A DNA stretch of 64,000 bases from Limonium bicolor. Taxonomy: Eukaryota > Streptophyta > Magnoliopsida > Caryophyllales > Plumbaginaceae. Below the pieces are notes generated by a model that was given only the letters and a program-made list of their open reading frames with translations, was not told the origin of the DNA and did no database searches. Positions within the stretch are counted from its first letter, which is position 1. Each line of letters starts with the position of its first letter. The stretch spans positions 483,515,594 to 483,579,593 of the forward strand of contig CM041777.1 of NCBI GenBank assembly GCA_023374045.1, written 5' to 3'. The position numbers were made by a program, and so were the translations under genes. This document shows, piece after piece, positions 22,586 through 34,428 of the stretch.

Positions 22586-24170
22586 TGCAGACGTTATAAA
22601 TGAGTGGTTAAACTGGTGTAAAATTAAAAGAAAGAAATTAAACCCAAAATAACGTCGGGCTGCAAATAAATCCCGGTCGCATAGTTATAGTGAAAATGTA
22701 AGCAACCGGATGTCGAACCGTGGGACTAATATACATATAATAGTACCTAAGCTGTCACAAAGGGGGGGATTAATTGACTTGTAAAATAAATAAAAAGAAA
22801 AGATAAAATAAACTAAGTTAGATAAATAAAATGGAACTCTGGGTTAGGTTATTATAATCTGCATAATTAAGCTATCTCTACTGGTTTAATAATTTGGCAA
22901 GGTTCCTGTAAATATCTTAAGGACTAGTCATAGCCTCATAACTCGTTCACCTGTAATGCAAGGTTCTAATCAAGGTTCAAGCAAAGCCTGCGAACGGCAG
23001 AGGAGTATTTGAGGAATTACATTTGCAACTGAATACTAACTCATTAAATCATAATAAAGTTTCCTCCAGTTTTACGCTTTAATTAACCTGTCTATTTATC
23101 ACCTGGTCTGATCAAAATAGACTTAGTAGAGCAATTTAATAATTCGCGAGATCTATTAAAAGGCGAGATGACTTTTAAAACGTAACAACTGTATATAATA
23201 AAACCAGTAGAATATTGCATAATTAATACAGATACATAATAACTATTCCCAGAGTAAACGTAACTAGCCTAACATATTAAATAGATAGATAGAGATGGAA
23301 GTAATAGAAATCATCCGTAATCACTCCGTCTCACTCTGCTATTTTGTGTACGTAGGGCTAGAGGTGAAGAATTTGGAGGACTGTAAAATAAATAAAATGG
23401 AGAATACGGGAGAAGAGAAATGAGATGGTGGTGAAGTGGTCGTGGATCGATTGTGAATTCGTGAGTGATTTATTGAGTGAAGCTCGTGGGTTTATAGACA
23501 AAGAGAAGAAAGCAGAGAAACGACAGACGCGTGAGGCGGTGGAAGATTGAGCTCGTTGATTGCTCTCATTGATTGCAGGGGACAGACAGCTGAAGACGGG
23601 GAGCGAAATAAGGTAGGCGCCGGCGACAGTGGACGAGTTGCAGCGCGAGTTGCAGACGAACAAGATAAGCTCGCGCAACATTCACACGCGTGCTTGCCTC
23701 ACGTCCGCCTGCGCCTCTCTTCACGTCCGCCTGGTTAAGAGGCGGTTGCTGCTCACGTCCGCCACCAAGACCGCCAGATAACAGGCGGTTCTTCATCCCT
23801 TGTCCGCCTCCTTAACCGCCCATTAAGAGGCGGTTGCCTCAGCCTTGTCCGCCCGGCGGTTGCCCGTGTGACGTCCGCCACTTAGGGGGCGGTTGCACCA
23901 GTCCACCGCGTGACTCTCGCGTGACTCTGTTTGACCGGCTCTACATTCTTCGTTATAAGTCCGTTTCTGAGCCGTTTGCGTCTATGCGTTTGTCTCTTTA
24001 TCTACTTTACTCCCAGCTTGGTTTTCCTCATGTTTGAACAATAAATTTGTGAGATAAACAATAAAACATAAACTAGAGGAAAATTAACCGAAGTGGAGAA
24101 ATGAGCAAGAAAAGTGCTAATATAATATATGAAATACACCTATAAATCATGCTCATTTGGACACTCATCA
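22586..24170 (-). repeat. 5' LTR of the Athila-like element
   Basis: 1585 bp; see the partner LTR at 18966-20571. In element sense it begins at 24170 and ends at 22586, next to the primer site. Confidence 0.92.
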
Positions 24171-25089
24171 AATACACATACACAATTCTTTGGCTCTAAG
24201 GCCTACAATCCACATACTTGCTCACAAATACTTAAACTTCTATAACTACAATACTAATACAATGTTTTGGGTTCTTTAAATTGGTTTACCCATTCCCATT
24301 ACTCTAATGCATCAAAATATAGCATTAAAAGAGAGCTCTTACCTTAAGCTTATATTTCCTCCATTATTTTCTAATTCTCCTCTTCCTCTCTTTCTTGCAC
24401 AAATTGGCTATATGGGGAATGGAGTTGCCACACTCCATTCCCATCACCCAAAGCACACAAAACAAGTATAATTGACATACTAACCCTTAGATTTATATTA
24501 ATTCATTGAAGTGCTTTAAACACAATTTCTAGGGTTTACCTTTGGAGTGTTTTAGGAGGGGTTTTAGCCCTTGGTTCAAGAAGGTGATTCCACCACCATT
24601 TCAAGGTTGAATTGATGCTCAAAATAGAGAGAGAAATAGGGCATTACAAAGGGCAAAAATCGGCTATAAAGGAAGATGAAGAAAACATGAGGTTTTCATG
24701 AAGATTTTACCTTAATGGAGAGAGGAGACTCCAAGCTACCCATTGATGCTATTTTCTCTTTGAATAGGGAAAACCCGTGGAGATGAACTTACTCATTTTG
24801 GAATTTTGAAAAGAGAGAAGTGTAGAGGATGATGAGGGGAGTAAGAATATGTAATTATTTTTACATTTGGAGCTCACATGGAGGTAGAGCATGGAGGTAA
24901 AGTGGAGAAGCCATTGTTGTTGTTGGAGCTTCAAAATCGCCAGCCCCATAGGGAGAAAGAGAGAGAAATAGTTGGGGAAGGGAGGAAGAAGAAAGAGAAA
25001 AGAGAAATGAGAGAGTGAGGTGAGAGAATCCCCCCTCACTTTTGTACCTCTTTTGCTTTTTGCTTTTTGCTTTTTATTTATTAGTTAGT

Positions 25090-25116
25090 TGTGTGTGTGT
25101 GAGAGAGAGAGAGAGG
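25090..25116. repeat. (GT)n(GA)n microsatellite
   Basis: GT dinucleotides pass directly into GA dinucleotides over about 27 bases inside LTR-like copy 2; the corresponding part of copy 1 has GTGTGAGGGAGTGTGAGAG. Confidence 0.8.
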
Positions 25117-25673
25117 TTAATTAACTTATTAAAACCGGCCCCTCACATTATTACTAGTTGGAGCGTTTTTCTTCTTTTACAGAAAACGCTCGTTAATTTA
25201 CCCGGTTTAGCACTATTCACTAACCGGGCCCGTTTTCCTAAATTTTGTAGTTTCTTTAATTTTATTGGTTATTAAGCTTCCATTAATGCTTAATTATTGT
25301 TATTTAATGGTTTATAATTTTTTTACGGGTTCGTTTGACCACTCAAAGTCACGTTTTCGGGTTTTCTCGAAAAACATGCGCTAAAGCTCTATTAGCGTTT
25401 TAATACATTATTTGGATCCGTTTTCTTCGAGAGTTGTTCCCATATATTATTTGGGCCTTTTTAAGCCTTTAGAATCCATATAATGCGCTAACCGAGGTCT
25501 CATACCTCCTATGGTTACTTAACGCTTATTTAGCGTGTTTCGCTTTTTAAGCGTTTCTTTATTTCTTTTGGATTTATTTTTCCTTACCAATATTACTTAG
25601 GCACCATTAGGCCCTTAAATACCTATTAGGATAATTTTAATCGTTATATTTAATTTCGGGGTATTTCACTAAG

Positions 25674-27112
25674 AGCTCCTTAAAATAATAAGATGTGGAG
25701 TCACCCAAGGATCCCTAGACGTTCTACTTTTGAAGTGATTACACTTAGATCTCCTCCATCTCTAGCTTGTATGGTTTCAGGTATGACTGATTCTCATTGA
25801 CTTGATTAAATTACATAGTTTATGCAACTCATATATGGTTGTGGTACTTATCTAAGTCATGGGAGTACAATGTCAAATTTTGGTATAGAGTGCTAAATAA
25901 CCAAGAGAAGATTATGAGTTTCTTCTCTGTAGTCCTTCGACTAACCTCCTTTGAAGAATCTCTCCATCGATTTGTAGCCTGCAAGTCCTTGCTTCACATT
26001 GTCTTTCTGAAAAGAAATAATAAAGAGGACTGAAGGTTATATTAAGTGCTTTTGTGTGGGTTCCTTTAGATAATTGATCATTGTCTAATGTTATACTTGG
26101 TTGTATAACTAACATGCTTCCGATTAGAGATGAGGATTTTAATTGGATATTTTAGATTTATCCAACCACCAAAATAAAAAAAAAACTGAATTTTTAAAAA
26201 TTGGATATTTTGAAAAAATTGAATTTTAATTAAATATTGTGGAAAAAATTGAATTTATAACCCGATTTTGTAATCGTTTTTAAAATGTCAGTTTTCCAAA
26301 TATCCAAATTATAATTTGGTATAGCTTTTGGATTTCACTATGGCTAATTCAGACAACTGAATTATCCAAATTAAAATAATAGAAAATTTTATCTTTTTTT
26401 ATGTCAACCCTACCATGGTCCCTTTTGGTCCCTCATATCTCAAACTTCCACCCTTTGCACGTGTTATCCCGTTTTTCACTCTTCAACTACGTTTTTCATT
26501 TCATGTGCCTCAGTTCTTCATTCTCTTCTTGTGTTGTGTGTCTACTCCTTAAGACTGGTGAACTTTTGTAGCTTGCACACATACCAAATTGAACAGTGGA
26601 AATTTAAAACAGGTTTGGATATTTTTATTGCCATCGGGCTTATAGTTTTTTTTATCAAATTTTGGTTATCTGAAAACCAAACAAGAAATTCGGTTTTTAA
26701 TTTTCAGTTTTTTGTTTAAATCTCATTAAACTGAAAACTAAACTAGCTAAAGTTCGCGTTTAAGATTTACACTGAAAAATCTAGATTTTTGATATTTTGA
26801 ATAATGGATAATTTATTATGGTTAAATTTTGGATAATTTAGTTTTTAACCGAATTATCCAAATTTTAATTTTTTAAAAAAATGGATTTCAGATAACCAAA
26901 TTATCCAAATGTTTCAACCTAAACATTACTCTCTCTAGTCTTCTCCCTTGTTACTATAGTTTAATTCCCATTTTATGAAAGCTTTCCATGAGGAGCAAAG
27001 GAATACGCACCACTGGAGGCTTAATGTTCTCAACTGGACCATTCAAATCCCATGTGAACCACACACTTAATACGGATGATGTGTTCTAGATCGGCAAACC
27101 CACATCCTTTGG
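25674..27112. other. AT-rich spacer with dispersed GGATAATTTGG inverted words
   Basis: Between about 26120 and 26925 the words TTGGATA, GGATAATTT and AAATTATCC recur in both orientations, which suggests an old MITE. The edges (TAGAGATGAGG and CTCTCTA) look hAT-like, but I could not find a matching target duplication, so I do not call it. Confidence 0.4.
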
Positions 27113-27992
27113 TAAGGATGGCAATGGGTTGGGTTCAGGTCGGGCGATGCTTCACTCGTACCCATCACCCGTTTTCACCCACCCACCCACGCCACCCGAC
27201 CCGACCCATCATCCATAATTATCTCATCCGTCACTCGTCACCCGCGGGTGATGCGAGTAAACGGGTTCACCTGTTTTTTCTATTGCTCCATAAGTGAATT
27301 GTATGTTCCTTGTTTTCCCGTTAAGGTTGCAAAATTAGCGTGAGTGATGGGAATGAACAGAGACGTAGAGCACGTAAAAGTTAGCATTGCAAAATTACCG
27401 TGAGTGAAGAGAGTGAATAGAGGTGCAGAGCATGTATGTCCCTTGTTCGTTAGTTACAGTTGCAAAATTACCATGAGTGAAGAGAGTGAACAGAGGCCCA
27501 AAGCATGTGTTCTTTGTTAACCCGTTAGGGTTGTAAAATTACTGTAACTAAAGAGAGTGATAGAGGCGCACAACATGTACATCCCTTATTCGTCAGTCAG
27601 GGTTGCAAAATTACCGTGAGTGAACATAGGCGCAGAGCATGTATGTTCCTTGTTCGCCAGTTAGGGTTGCAAAATTACCGTAAGTGAAGAGAGTGACAGA
27701 GGAGCACAACATGTATGTACATTGTTCGTCCGTCAGGGTTGCAAAATTACCGTGAGTTAACAGAGGCGTAGAGCATGTATGCTCCTTGTATAAGTATTCA
27801 TTTTTTTTATGTATTAATTATAATACATGCTAGTGAACGAGTCGGGTGAACAGGTTGGGTGACAGGTGAAACGTTCACCCGTGACCTAACTCGCACCCGC
27901 ATCTGTGTCACCTGTCACCCATTTTTTGTGGGGTTTTCTTCTGTTTTGACGGGTCAGGTGAAATATGCACCTGTCAAGAATTGGCATCCCTA
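27113..27992. mobile_element. hAT-like non-autonomous element carrying a minisatellite
   Basis: Ends TAAGGATGGCAAT and, reverse-complemented, TAGGGATGCCAAT. Flanks TCCTTTGG (27105-27112) and GCCTTTGG (27993-28000) agree at seven of eight bases. Near both ends lie GGGTGA / TCACCC words in inverted orientation. No transposase. Confidence 0.72.
27300..27790 (+). repeat. Minisatellite of about 65-75 bp units inside the hAT-like element
   Basis: Seven to eight diverged units built on GTTGCAAAATTACCGTGAGT, GAAGAGAGTGAACAGAGG and GCAGAGCATGTATGTTCC. Unit length varies because some lack the GAAGAGAGTGA segment. Confidence 0.85.
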
Positions 27993-28166
27993 GCCTTTGG
28001 TGGTGTTTTTGAAGATGAAGTACTGCCATTTTGATCGCCACTTCTAACTAAATGGTTATCTTACCTCATCGAGTTGACTAAAAGTTGTCTTCCATAACTG
28101 TCAGACTGCAATCTGAATGGGATATGTGAATATGGTGGTCGAATTCAATACGCTAAAATTTACTAA

Positions 28167-28487
28167 CGGCATCCACTATGGTGGTGGATTTCTTGTCACA
28201 TTTCTAGGTGTCATGTCATCAAAATATAATATTTTATTACATAGGTTGACACTAATCTACCACTTTTTTCAGTGGTGAAGTTCTTTAACATTGTCTCTTT
28301 CTCCTATCCACTATTTTTTACTTTAGCATTCAATTAGTTTTTTTTCTATTCTAATTGAACTTATTTTGAGAATGTTGCTTAATTAAGAAACAATTAGAGA
28401 GAGAAATGGGAGATTCAACACCACTGTAGAAGTATTTTATTTTGTTACTGACACAGAAGGGTGAATCCACCCTTATCGTAGATGGCT
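28167..28487. mobile_element. Possible PIF/Harbinger-type MITE
   Basis: Left end CGGCATCCACTATGGTGG and right end, reverse-complemented, AGCCATCTACGATAAGGG, both leading into TGGATT. Flanking TAA on each side (28164-28166, 28488-28490) fits the 3-bp duplication of this superfamily. Mismatches are frequent. Confidence 0.45.
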
Positions 28488-28490
28488 TAA

Positions 28491-30041
28491 GAGCCTTTGT
28501 TCTAACTCATTATTTTGTCACCAGATTTATATATGGTGTTCAACATTTTCATTGCTTGATGTTTTTGTGGTTAGTAAGTTAAGAACATTTTGCTACTAGC
28601 ATTATTGTTAGTTATGGTTGTTTTGGTATGCTTTGTGACCTACAGTGAGTTTGTTTTCCTATCGACAAGTTCATGCTTGTAAGCTGGATCTATAAGGCTC
28701 ATGACCTTTCTTGTATATGCTTTTGTATTTGAGTGGTAAGCACTTGTATTATTAAGACTTTTTATATCTGTAAATCCCTTTAATAACTCCATAGAGATTA
28801 AGAAAGTTAAACCCATCTCGTGAAAATGGAAAATACAATAGGCAAATTTGATATCTAGAGGACCACCCGATGAATAGATTTGCAAATTTTACTATTTTTA
28901 TTGCTTTGATGTGTAGTTTTTATTCTCCAAGACCTATGTATGTTACCTCTAGAATGTGCGGCCAGTCTAAAAGGAACATTGTTATTAGGTGCTCATTTAG
29001 ACCTGATGCAACTAATCATAGTGCATAATTACCCATGATTATTGAGAAGGGTGACTCTACTCATGCAACTGCTATGAAAGGAGGAGTGGTGTGGTTCTAA
29101 AGTTCCACTATGCCGAATTGGAATCTAACTGAAGGTATAAGGCCACAAAAAGTGTCGAGCATGAGCCATGAATTTGATGAGGATGGTGTGGATCTTTGTT
29201 ATTCGATGACCCAATGTTCTCACCAGGGCTTCGAACATGATAAGTAGTGTGAGAATGCTTGGGGTGAGGGGGATTAGATGGAGCCTTGGAGGAAGTTAGT
29301 GAGGTCAAATCTTAAGATGAAGTGCAAAGGAGGCAAATTATAGAGTTCGCTAGAGAGTTCGAGGCTCAAACACCTAGATGGAGTCCGGGTGTTGAAGGGG
29401 AAAAGCAAAACAAAGTGAAAGATTGTAAGAACTCGTAGTTCAAGTTTAAGAACTCCTTGTTCATGATTAAAATAATGCAATAATGAAGAGAAGGGGAGCA
29501 AGTAGGCGTGGTCATCTTAGTTCAAGTGGCTAATTTTGTAGTGTTGTTGCTAATTTGTTCATGGTCATATTTGAAGATAATTTTTTGGCTACATCCTATT
29601 ATAGCTATAAATGGTTATATATATGTACTTTTGTTCTATAACATTAGTATTTTTAGTATATAAAAGTTGTACGGGTGTATATAAAAATGTATACCTTAAA
29701 TACTAATTTCTTAATATATATGATAAACTACAAAACATGTACTTCTACTGTATACAAACTGTACCACTACAAATATGGCCAAAGTTAACAAGAAGGATTG
29801 TTTTTTTAATTGACATCTTCCATATAGTTAGTGTCGTGTGATGATCATTTGTTATATTTATAGGTGTGTATTTTGTCGTGTATTATTAAAAATGTGCTAA
29901 GAATTTATAATTTTTTTCAATAATAAAGGTTTTTCTAGTAAGGTTTACCAAATAAGATTTCAATGGACAAGCAAGCATATATAAAAGTATGAAGATGTGG
30001 TCACCATTAGGTCATTTTTATAGGCTCTTATGCTATAAATG
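28491..30041. other. Spacer without recognised gene
   Basis: Between about 29040 and 29460 the base composition is less AT-biased and looks like decayed coding sequence, but I could not assign a family. The remainder is AT-rich. Confidence 0.45.
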
Positions 30042-30046
30042 ATAAG

Positions 30047-30630
30047 TGTAAATGTATATTTACATTATGTTTTTGATGTGGCAAAAGTGTCAACCTGAGT
30101 CTCACTAGAAATATCTCAACAACCTTTGCACCAACTTCAGTAAAAGATCTCAACAAATCTTTTACGTAAAAGATCTCAACAAAATCTTTACTCAGCATTA
30201 TCTTTAGGAGGAATTAATTAAAGAGGAAAGAGAATATTGTTCAAAATAATACTATGAGATATTTAGGATCTTTTATTTGTAATTTATATTAGTTTTAGAT
30301 AAAGATTTTCTGTACATATTTAGGAGGTTGTTAGCTGTCTCTAAGTAGTATAAATATATAGAGAAAACATCAGAAAAGAGAGACTTTCACCGAAAAACTA
30401 TGGCCTTTGAGAGAGAAGAGAGTTGTTGATAGTGATCAACGTTTAGTCTAGAATTAGACGGGAGAGTGATTGTTCAAAGTGTTGAACATATCAAATGAGG
30501 AGTTTTCAAGTTATTAATAATAAGATAGATATCGGAGTTTTTCTTCTAAACAATTTCTGTCTCGTTCTTCGTTTCCGTTCTCTATCAGTCTTGTACTGAG
30601 ACTCCTGATTTTCTAGATTACGAACTTAGA
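30047..30630 (+). repeat. 5' LTR of the Copia element
   Basis: Begins TGTAAATGTATATTTACA, which is itself palindromic, and ends ACTTAGA where the partner has ACTTACA, so the terminal CA seems mutated. Substitutions and small gaps separate it from the 3' LTR, suggesting an older insertion than the Athila-like element. Confidence 0.88.
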
Positions 30631-30632
30631 AG

Positions 30633-30648
30633 TGGTATCAGAGCGGGT
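30633..30648 (+). promoter_or_regulatory. Primer binding site (initiator Met tRNA type)
   Basis: TGGTATCAGAGCGGGT, two bases after the 5' LTR, the standard site of plant Copia elements. Confidence 0.88.
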
Positions 30649-30691
30649 TTACCCAATATAGAGGTTAACACTTCTGCGTAGATCGTGAAAG

Positions 30692-32560
30692 ATGAGTTCG
30701 TATTATGTAAAAGCACCAAGGTTGATGAAATTCAATTATTCCAAGTGGTGCAAACAGATGGAAGCTCAATTGATGTCTATGGATTACAAGATTTGAAAGG
30801 TGGTGGTGCATGGTGATTACACACCTACTGTCGTTGTTGAAGGCGTGAGACAGAACAAACCTGAGGATCAATGGACAGAAACCGATGAAAAGCTTTTAAG
30901 CAAAAATAAACAAGCTCTTCCTATTCTTGTCTCCTCCTTGTCCAACGAGGATCAAGGAAGGGTCTTGGGTATAAGAACGGCAAAAGGAGTATGGGACTTC
31001 CTGAAGATTGCTTATCAAGGAACAAAATCAATCCACAAAGCCAAGGAGAAACAGTTTCAATGAGATTTTAACAACTTTAAAATGTCAGAGGGCGCGAGTC
31101 TAGCATTGACTGTGGAAAGGTTCAATCAAATGCTTATGGAACTCAAAACGGTTGGGGTAACTCTTTCTAATGAGACTGTTAATGAAAGATTTCTTGATTC
31201 ACTAACCAAGGATTGGATTAACTATACATCACTTCTTGAGAAGATGAAAGAATTATCTTCTATGTCATTTGAAGAGTTGTGTTCAGATTTGATGGTTCAT
31301 GAGAGCAAGATGGAGGAACAAAATCTAGTGGTGCATAAGGATCTTGTGCTAAAGGAAAAAATTCATGTCGAGACACCATACTAGGACTATGTTGATGACA
31401 TGGAGAATCATATGACTATGCTAGCACAAGGACTGAAGTGTATTCTTAGTCAAAAACGTGGAGGTTACCATGGTGGAAATTCTAAAAGTGGGTATAATAC
31501 CAGCAAGCATGAATGTTTCCAATGTCACTAAACAGGACATTTGATAAAGGATTGTTCTTTACCCTCGAAAGCTCCACAACATCGAGGATGTGAGTCACGC
31601 ATGGAAGCTGCCGTGTGGGGTAAGGATAATGCTAAATCAGATTGAATAGAAAGCAAAGGAGCACATTATTTTACATGACTGCAATCCATCGGTCTTATAT
31701 TGACGCTGCCAAATATGATGAAACTATGTGTTTGATGGCTGGAGATAAGGTACTTCAATCTCTCATAAGGGATCATGTAAGTTCTCAAAGCTTGAATGAT
31801 TTTTATGATAGTTCTACTAAGTCTCAAATGTTTGATTTGTTGAAAGATGCTCTTTCAAAAATTAGAGATTTGGAAACGAAACAGGAACATAACACCGAGT
31901 CTCATACTGTGATTAGTAAACTACAAGAAGAGATGGTTGCTTTAAAAGAACAAAATAAGGAGCTGGCATCTCAGTTATTCTTAAACTCAACTAAGGTTGT
32001 TCAATCCACGTTTACTGCACCCATCAGTATTAAGCTGAGTTCTATTTCTGAGTGGGCAGAAAAATAAATTCAATCTGTCAAAGCTGATAATGAGTGGATA
32101 CGTCAGGATAATGTTGATCTACAAAGGCAGTGTGATGCACTTAGTAGAAAGTTAGACATTATGACTTTGGAAAATCCCTCTTGGTATAAAGGAAAAGCTA
32201 AACTTAATGAAATGGTAGGTCAACCTAATCAAGGACGTGTTGGTCTAGGGTTTTATGGCACTACTTCATCAACGTCTAATGTTTTACCGTAGAAACAAAA
32301 TTCACAGACTAGGACTGGTCCTACAAGATATCCTAGTGTTGCTAATCCACGAACTTCAAATACTTCTATTGTGAATGTTACTTCACATGTAAGGGTAGAG
32401 TGTAGTTACTGTCATATACATAGTCACCATATTCGTTCATGTCATAAGCTTCAACGCAAGAATGCTCGACTTGGTCAGTCTAAGACTGTTAAATATGCTC
32501 AGTTTTATATCAATCTTAGATGACCCAGACAACAATGGGTCCCTAAGCGGCACTAACTAT
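30692..32560 (+). pseudogene. Copia gag and protease start, broken by stop codons
   Basis: The first part (ATG 30692 to TGA 31643) keeps one frame over 317 codons but is cut by stops at 30794 (TGA), 31061 (TGA), 31382 (TAG) and 31529 (TAA). Motifs include KFNYSKWCKQMEAQLMS, GVWDFLKIAYQGT, LTVERFNQMLMELK and a zinc knuckle CFQC..TGHLIKDC that is split by the last stop. The second part (about 31642-32560) continues in another frame with its own stops at 32065, 32290 and 32521. It has a coiled-coil-like stretch (KIRDLETKQEHN, KLQEEMVALKEQNKELASQL) and a second CCHC motif (CSYCHIHSHHIRSC, about 32402-32443), then QQWVPK. Just after, WWLMDFGCSHHMKGNH marks the protease start, where the usual Asp-Ser/Thr-Gly reads Asp-Phe-Gly. 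Confidence 0.85.
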
Positions 32561-32689
32561 TTTCTCTTCTCAGAATAATAAATACTATCCAAATTGGTGG
32601 CTAATGGACTTTGGATGCTCGCATCATATGAAAGGAAATCATACTCTACTAACTTTGGTTTGGTTTTTCATGTAGGGCCTGCCTTCCTC

Positions 32690-33130
32690 CTAAGGGCTTC
32701 CACAGATCGAGACTGATAAAAAAATTACTTCTCGTTCTGCCCAAATTGGTCGGTTCAAGCTTGGTGTCTTGGTTTTTCTAAAAGGCAGTCACATATTGCA
32801 CTCTCCATCATTGAAGTTGTATATATCGATGCTACTAGTTGTTGTGCCCACATCCTCTCCCTAATATCAATTGACGGACTATGGTGTTCCTCAGTCTCTT
32901 GTCCCAATCTTCTACGACATTCTCTTCAGCATTGCACTGTCGAAGGATTTAGTTCAACATTCCATGATTACACATATTGAGATTTGTCTTCACTTTTCTC
33001 AAAATCAAGTTGGAAAGAATATTGTGGATCCCCTCACTATGCCACTGATCAACAATTGACAATCACTTTCACCAAAGCTCTTCCACTCAAAACATTCTTC
33101 CTCCAGTCTTTAACTATGGATGCTCAATGT
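32690..33130 (+). pseudogene. Copia reverse transcriptase/RNase H C-terminal remnant
   Basis: Reading across frames gives ASTDRD, FSKRQSHIALS, ATSCCAHILSLIS, DYGVPQSLVPIFYD and ITHIEICLHFSQNQVGKN, the ordered signature of the Copia RNase H C terminus. Several frameshifts separate the blocks. It directly follows the protease start, so about 3 kb of integrase and polymerase has been lost. Confidence 0.82.
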
Positions 33131-34428
33131 TGATAAAGGTGTATTCTTTTTATTTATCGTATTGACCTCTATTGTGTGCATCAAACTTGGTATTTTAGAG
33201 TGAGTGGAGCGTGACGTATATTTTATTATTTAATTTAATTCCATAATAAAGTGAGGCTTACTTTTCTTTCCGTAGCATTTCTTGATTATTAATTTGGCTG
33301 ATCTGGATCAAATTCTAAGTTGGAACATCTAACATCTAATGGCATTATCCATTTCTTACCACCACTTAAATTTCCATTTTTTCTCTACCTCACCAACTGT
33401 CCCCTCAGCATAGAACCCACTTTCGCTGGTCACTTTACACTCACCATTTTCTCTGTAAGTTTCCCGTACAATTTTGCCAGTTTCTTTGCTACACACATTT
33501 TTACCTCACCGATGGCTTTCATACTAGTCTTTGTGCTAGTCTCTTCTTCCTATCCCATAAAGGATTCTCAAATAGTAAACATGAAAAAAGGTGATTCACT
33601 TCTGGTTGTACAAACATTGTCCAACTTCAAATGCTAGCTTTGTCTCAGCATAATGCTGAACAACCCTGTCCAAGACTAGAACTGAGGTTTACTGAGAAGA
33701 AATAAAGGAATTATGCAACACTCTACAAATGAAAATTTGTATCAGTCTTACCACTTATGATGTACCATATGTTGCATGAGATTACACAAATCGTTCTTCA
33801 TGTTGTACCTCTGGATGACATCACGTCTAAACCTATGGATCATAATCATGATTGGATTCACAACTCTTTCCACGATGGATCTTGGACTGAACGATGATCA
33901 GTGCATTGTTAAACAACCACTAAAGGCTTCGGGTGTCTCTTCACAACCCTCAGAGCTTCTGGCCTATCTACCTAAGCAGATAAAGGAATTTGTAGAAGCT
34001 GTTCTTGAAAGCCTATATTGTCACACTTGGCCATATGGTATTCTTGAAGTATGTGTTGATCTTCTGCCTTGTTGATTTTAATTTTAATAGTCAACTTCAT
34101 AGCCAGCCTTAGCCTGACCCTACCACACTTTCATGCCTATTCATTGTCTTTTTTCTATGGACTGCATATCCTTATGTTCTATGTTCCTACGCATGAATTT
34201 GTATAAAATACAACTTTAATGCTCTTACATGCTATTTTACATTTTGTGAGATAAATTTTTGGTACCATTTTTTGATTTCACAAAAGGGGGAAATATGGTG
34301 GATAATTTGAATGTGTTACTTGATTAACCAAATCTCATTCAAGTGCTGCAAGGTTTAACATTTTCAGGAGGAATGCATATCTTGAGGGGGAATGCCACAT
34401 TATCTCACCATAGAGGTTTGCTCACATC
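33131..34428 (+). other. Interior of the Copia element after the polymerase remnant
   Basis: Two open stretches (33320-33637 and 33776-34075) have no domain I recognise. The first is hydrophobic. Some Sireviruses carry an extra frame here, but I cannot show that these are remains of one. Confidence 0.4.

Larger units (their letters stand above)
18966..24170 (-). mobile_element. Non-autonomous Athila/Tat-like Gypsy retrotransposon, nested in LTR-like copy 2
   Basis: Two long direct repeats (18966-20571 and 22586-24170) bound a 2.0-kb interior. The 5-bp duplication AATAC lies at 18961-18965 and 24171-24175. On the minus strand the LTR begins TGATGAGTGTCC and ends GTCTGCA. The primer site matches the 3' end of Asp tRNA and the interior has a short gag-like frame and polypurine tracts, but no protease, reverse transcriptase or integrase. 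It would need enzymes from an autonomous relative. Confidence 0.93.
16040..25668 (+). mobile_element. Long LTR-like element, copy 2, interrupted by an Athila-like retrotransposon
   Basis: Same termini as copy 1 (TGTAACACCCC and GGGGTATTTCA) and again flanked by CTAAG (16035-16039 and 25669-25673). Removing the nested 18966-24170 insertion and one AATAC leaves about 4.42 kb, close to copy 1. Shared blocks include the GCAGCGGATAC motif near the start, the GGTACGCCGACCACTTGGTC block, the CGGGTGGAGATTACTCTTTT block and the last 350 bp. No coding capacity of its own is seen. As in copy 1, a solo LTR or LARD origin is the best fit. Confidence 0.8.

Noticed and set aside
26120..26940. hAT-like ends TAGAGATGAGG and CTCTCTA around AT-rich inverted words
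   Set aside because: The flanking 8-mers do not match, so an element cannot be bounded.
33320..34075. Possible envelope-like gene at the 3' end of the Copia element
   Set aside because: Position would fit some Sireviruses, but the frames are short, unrelated to each other and carry no signal or fusion-like feature I can defend.
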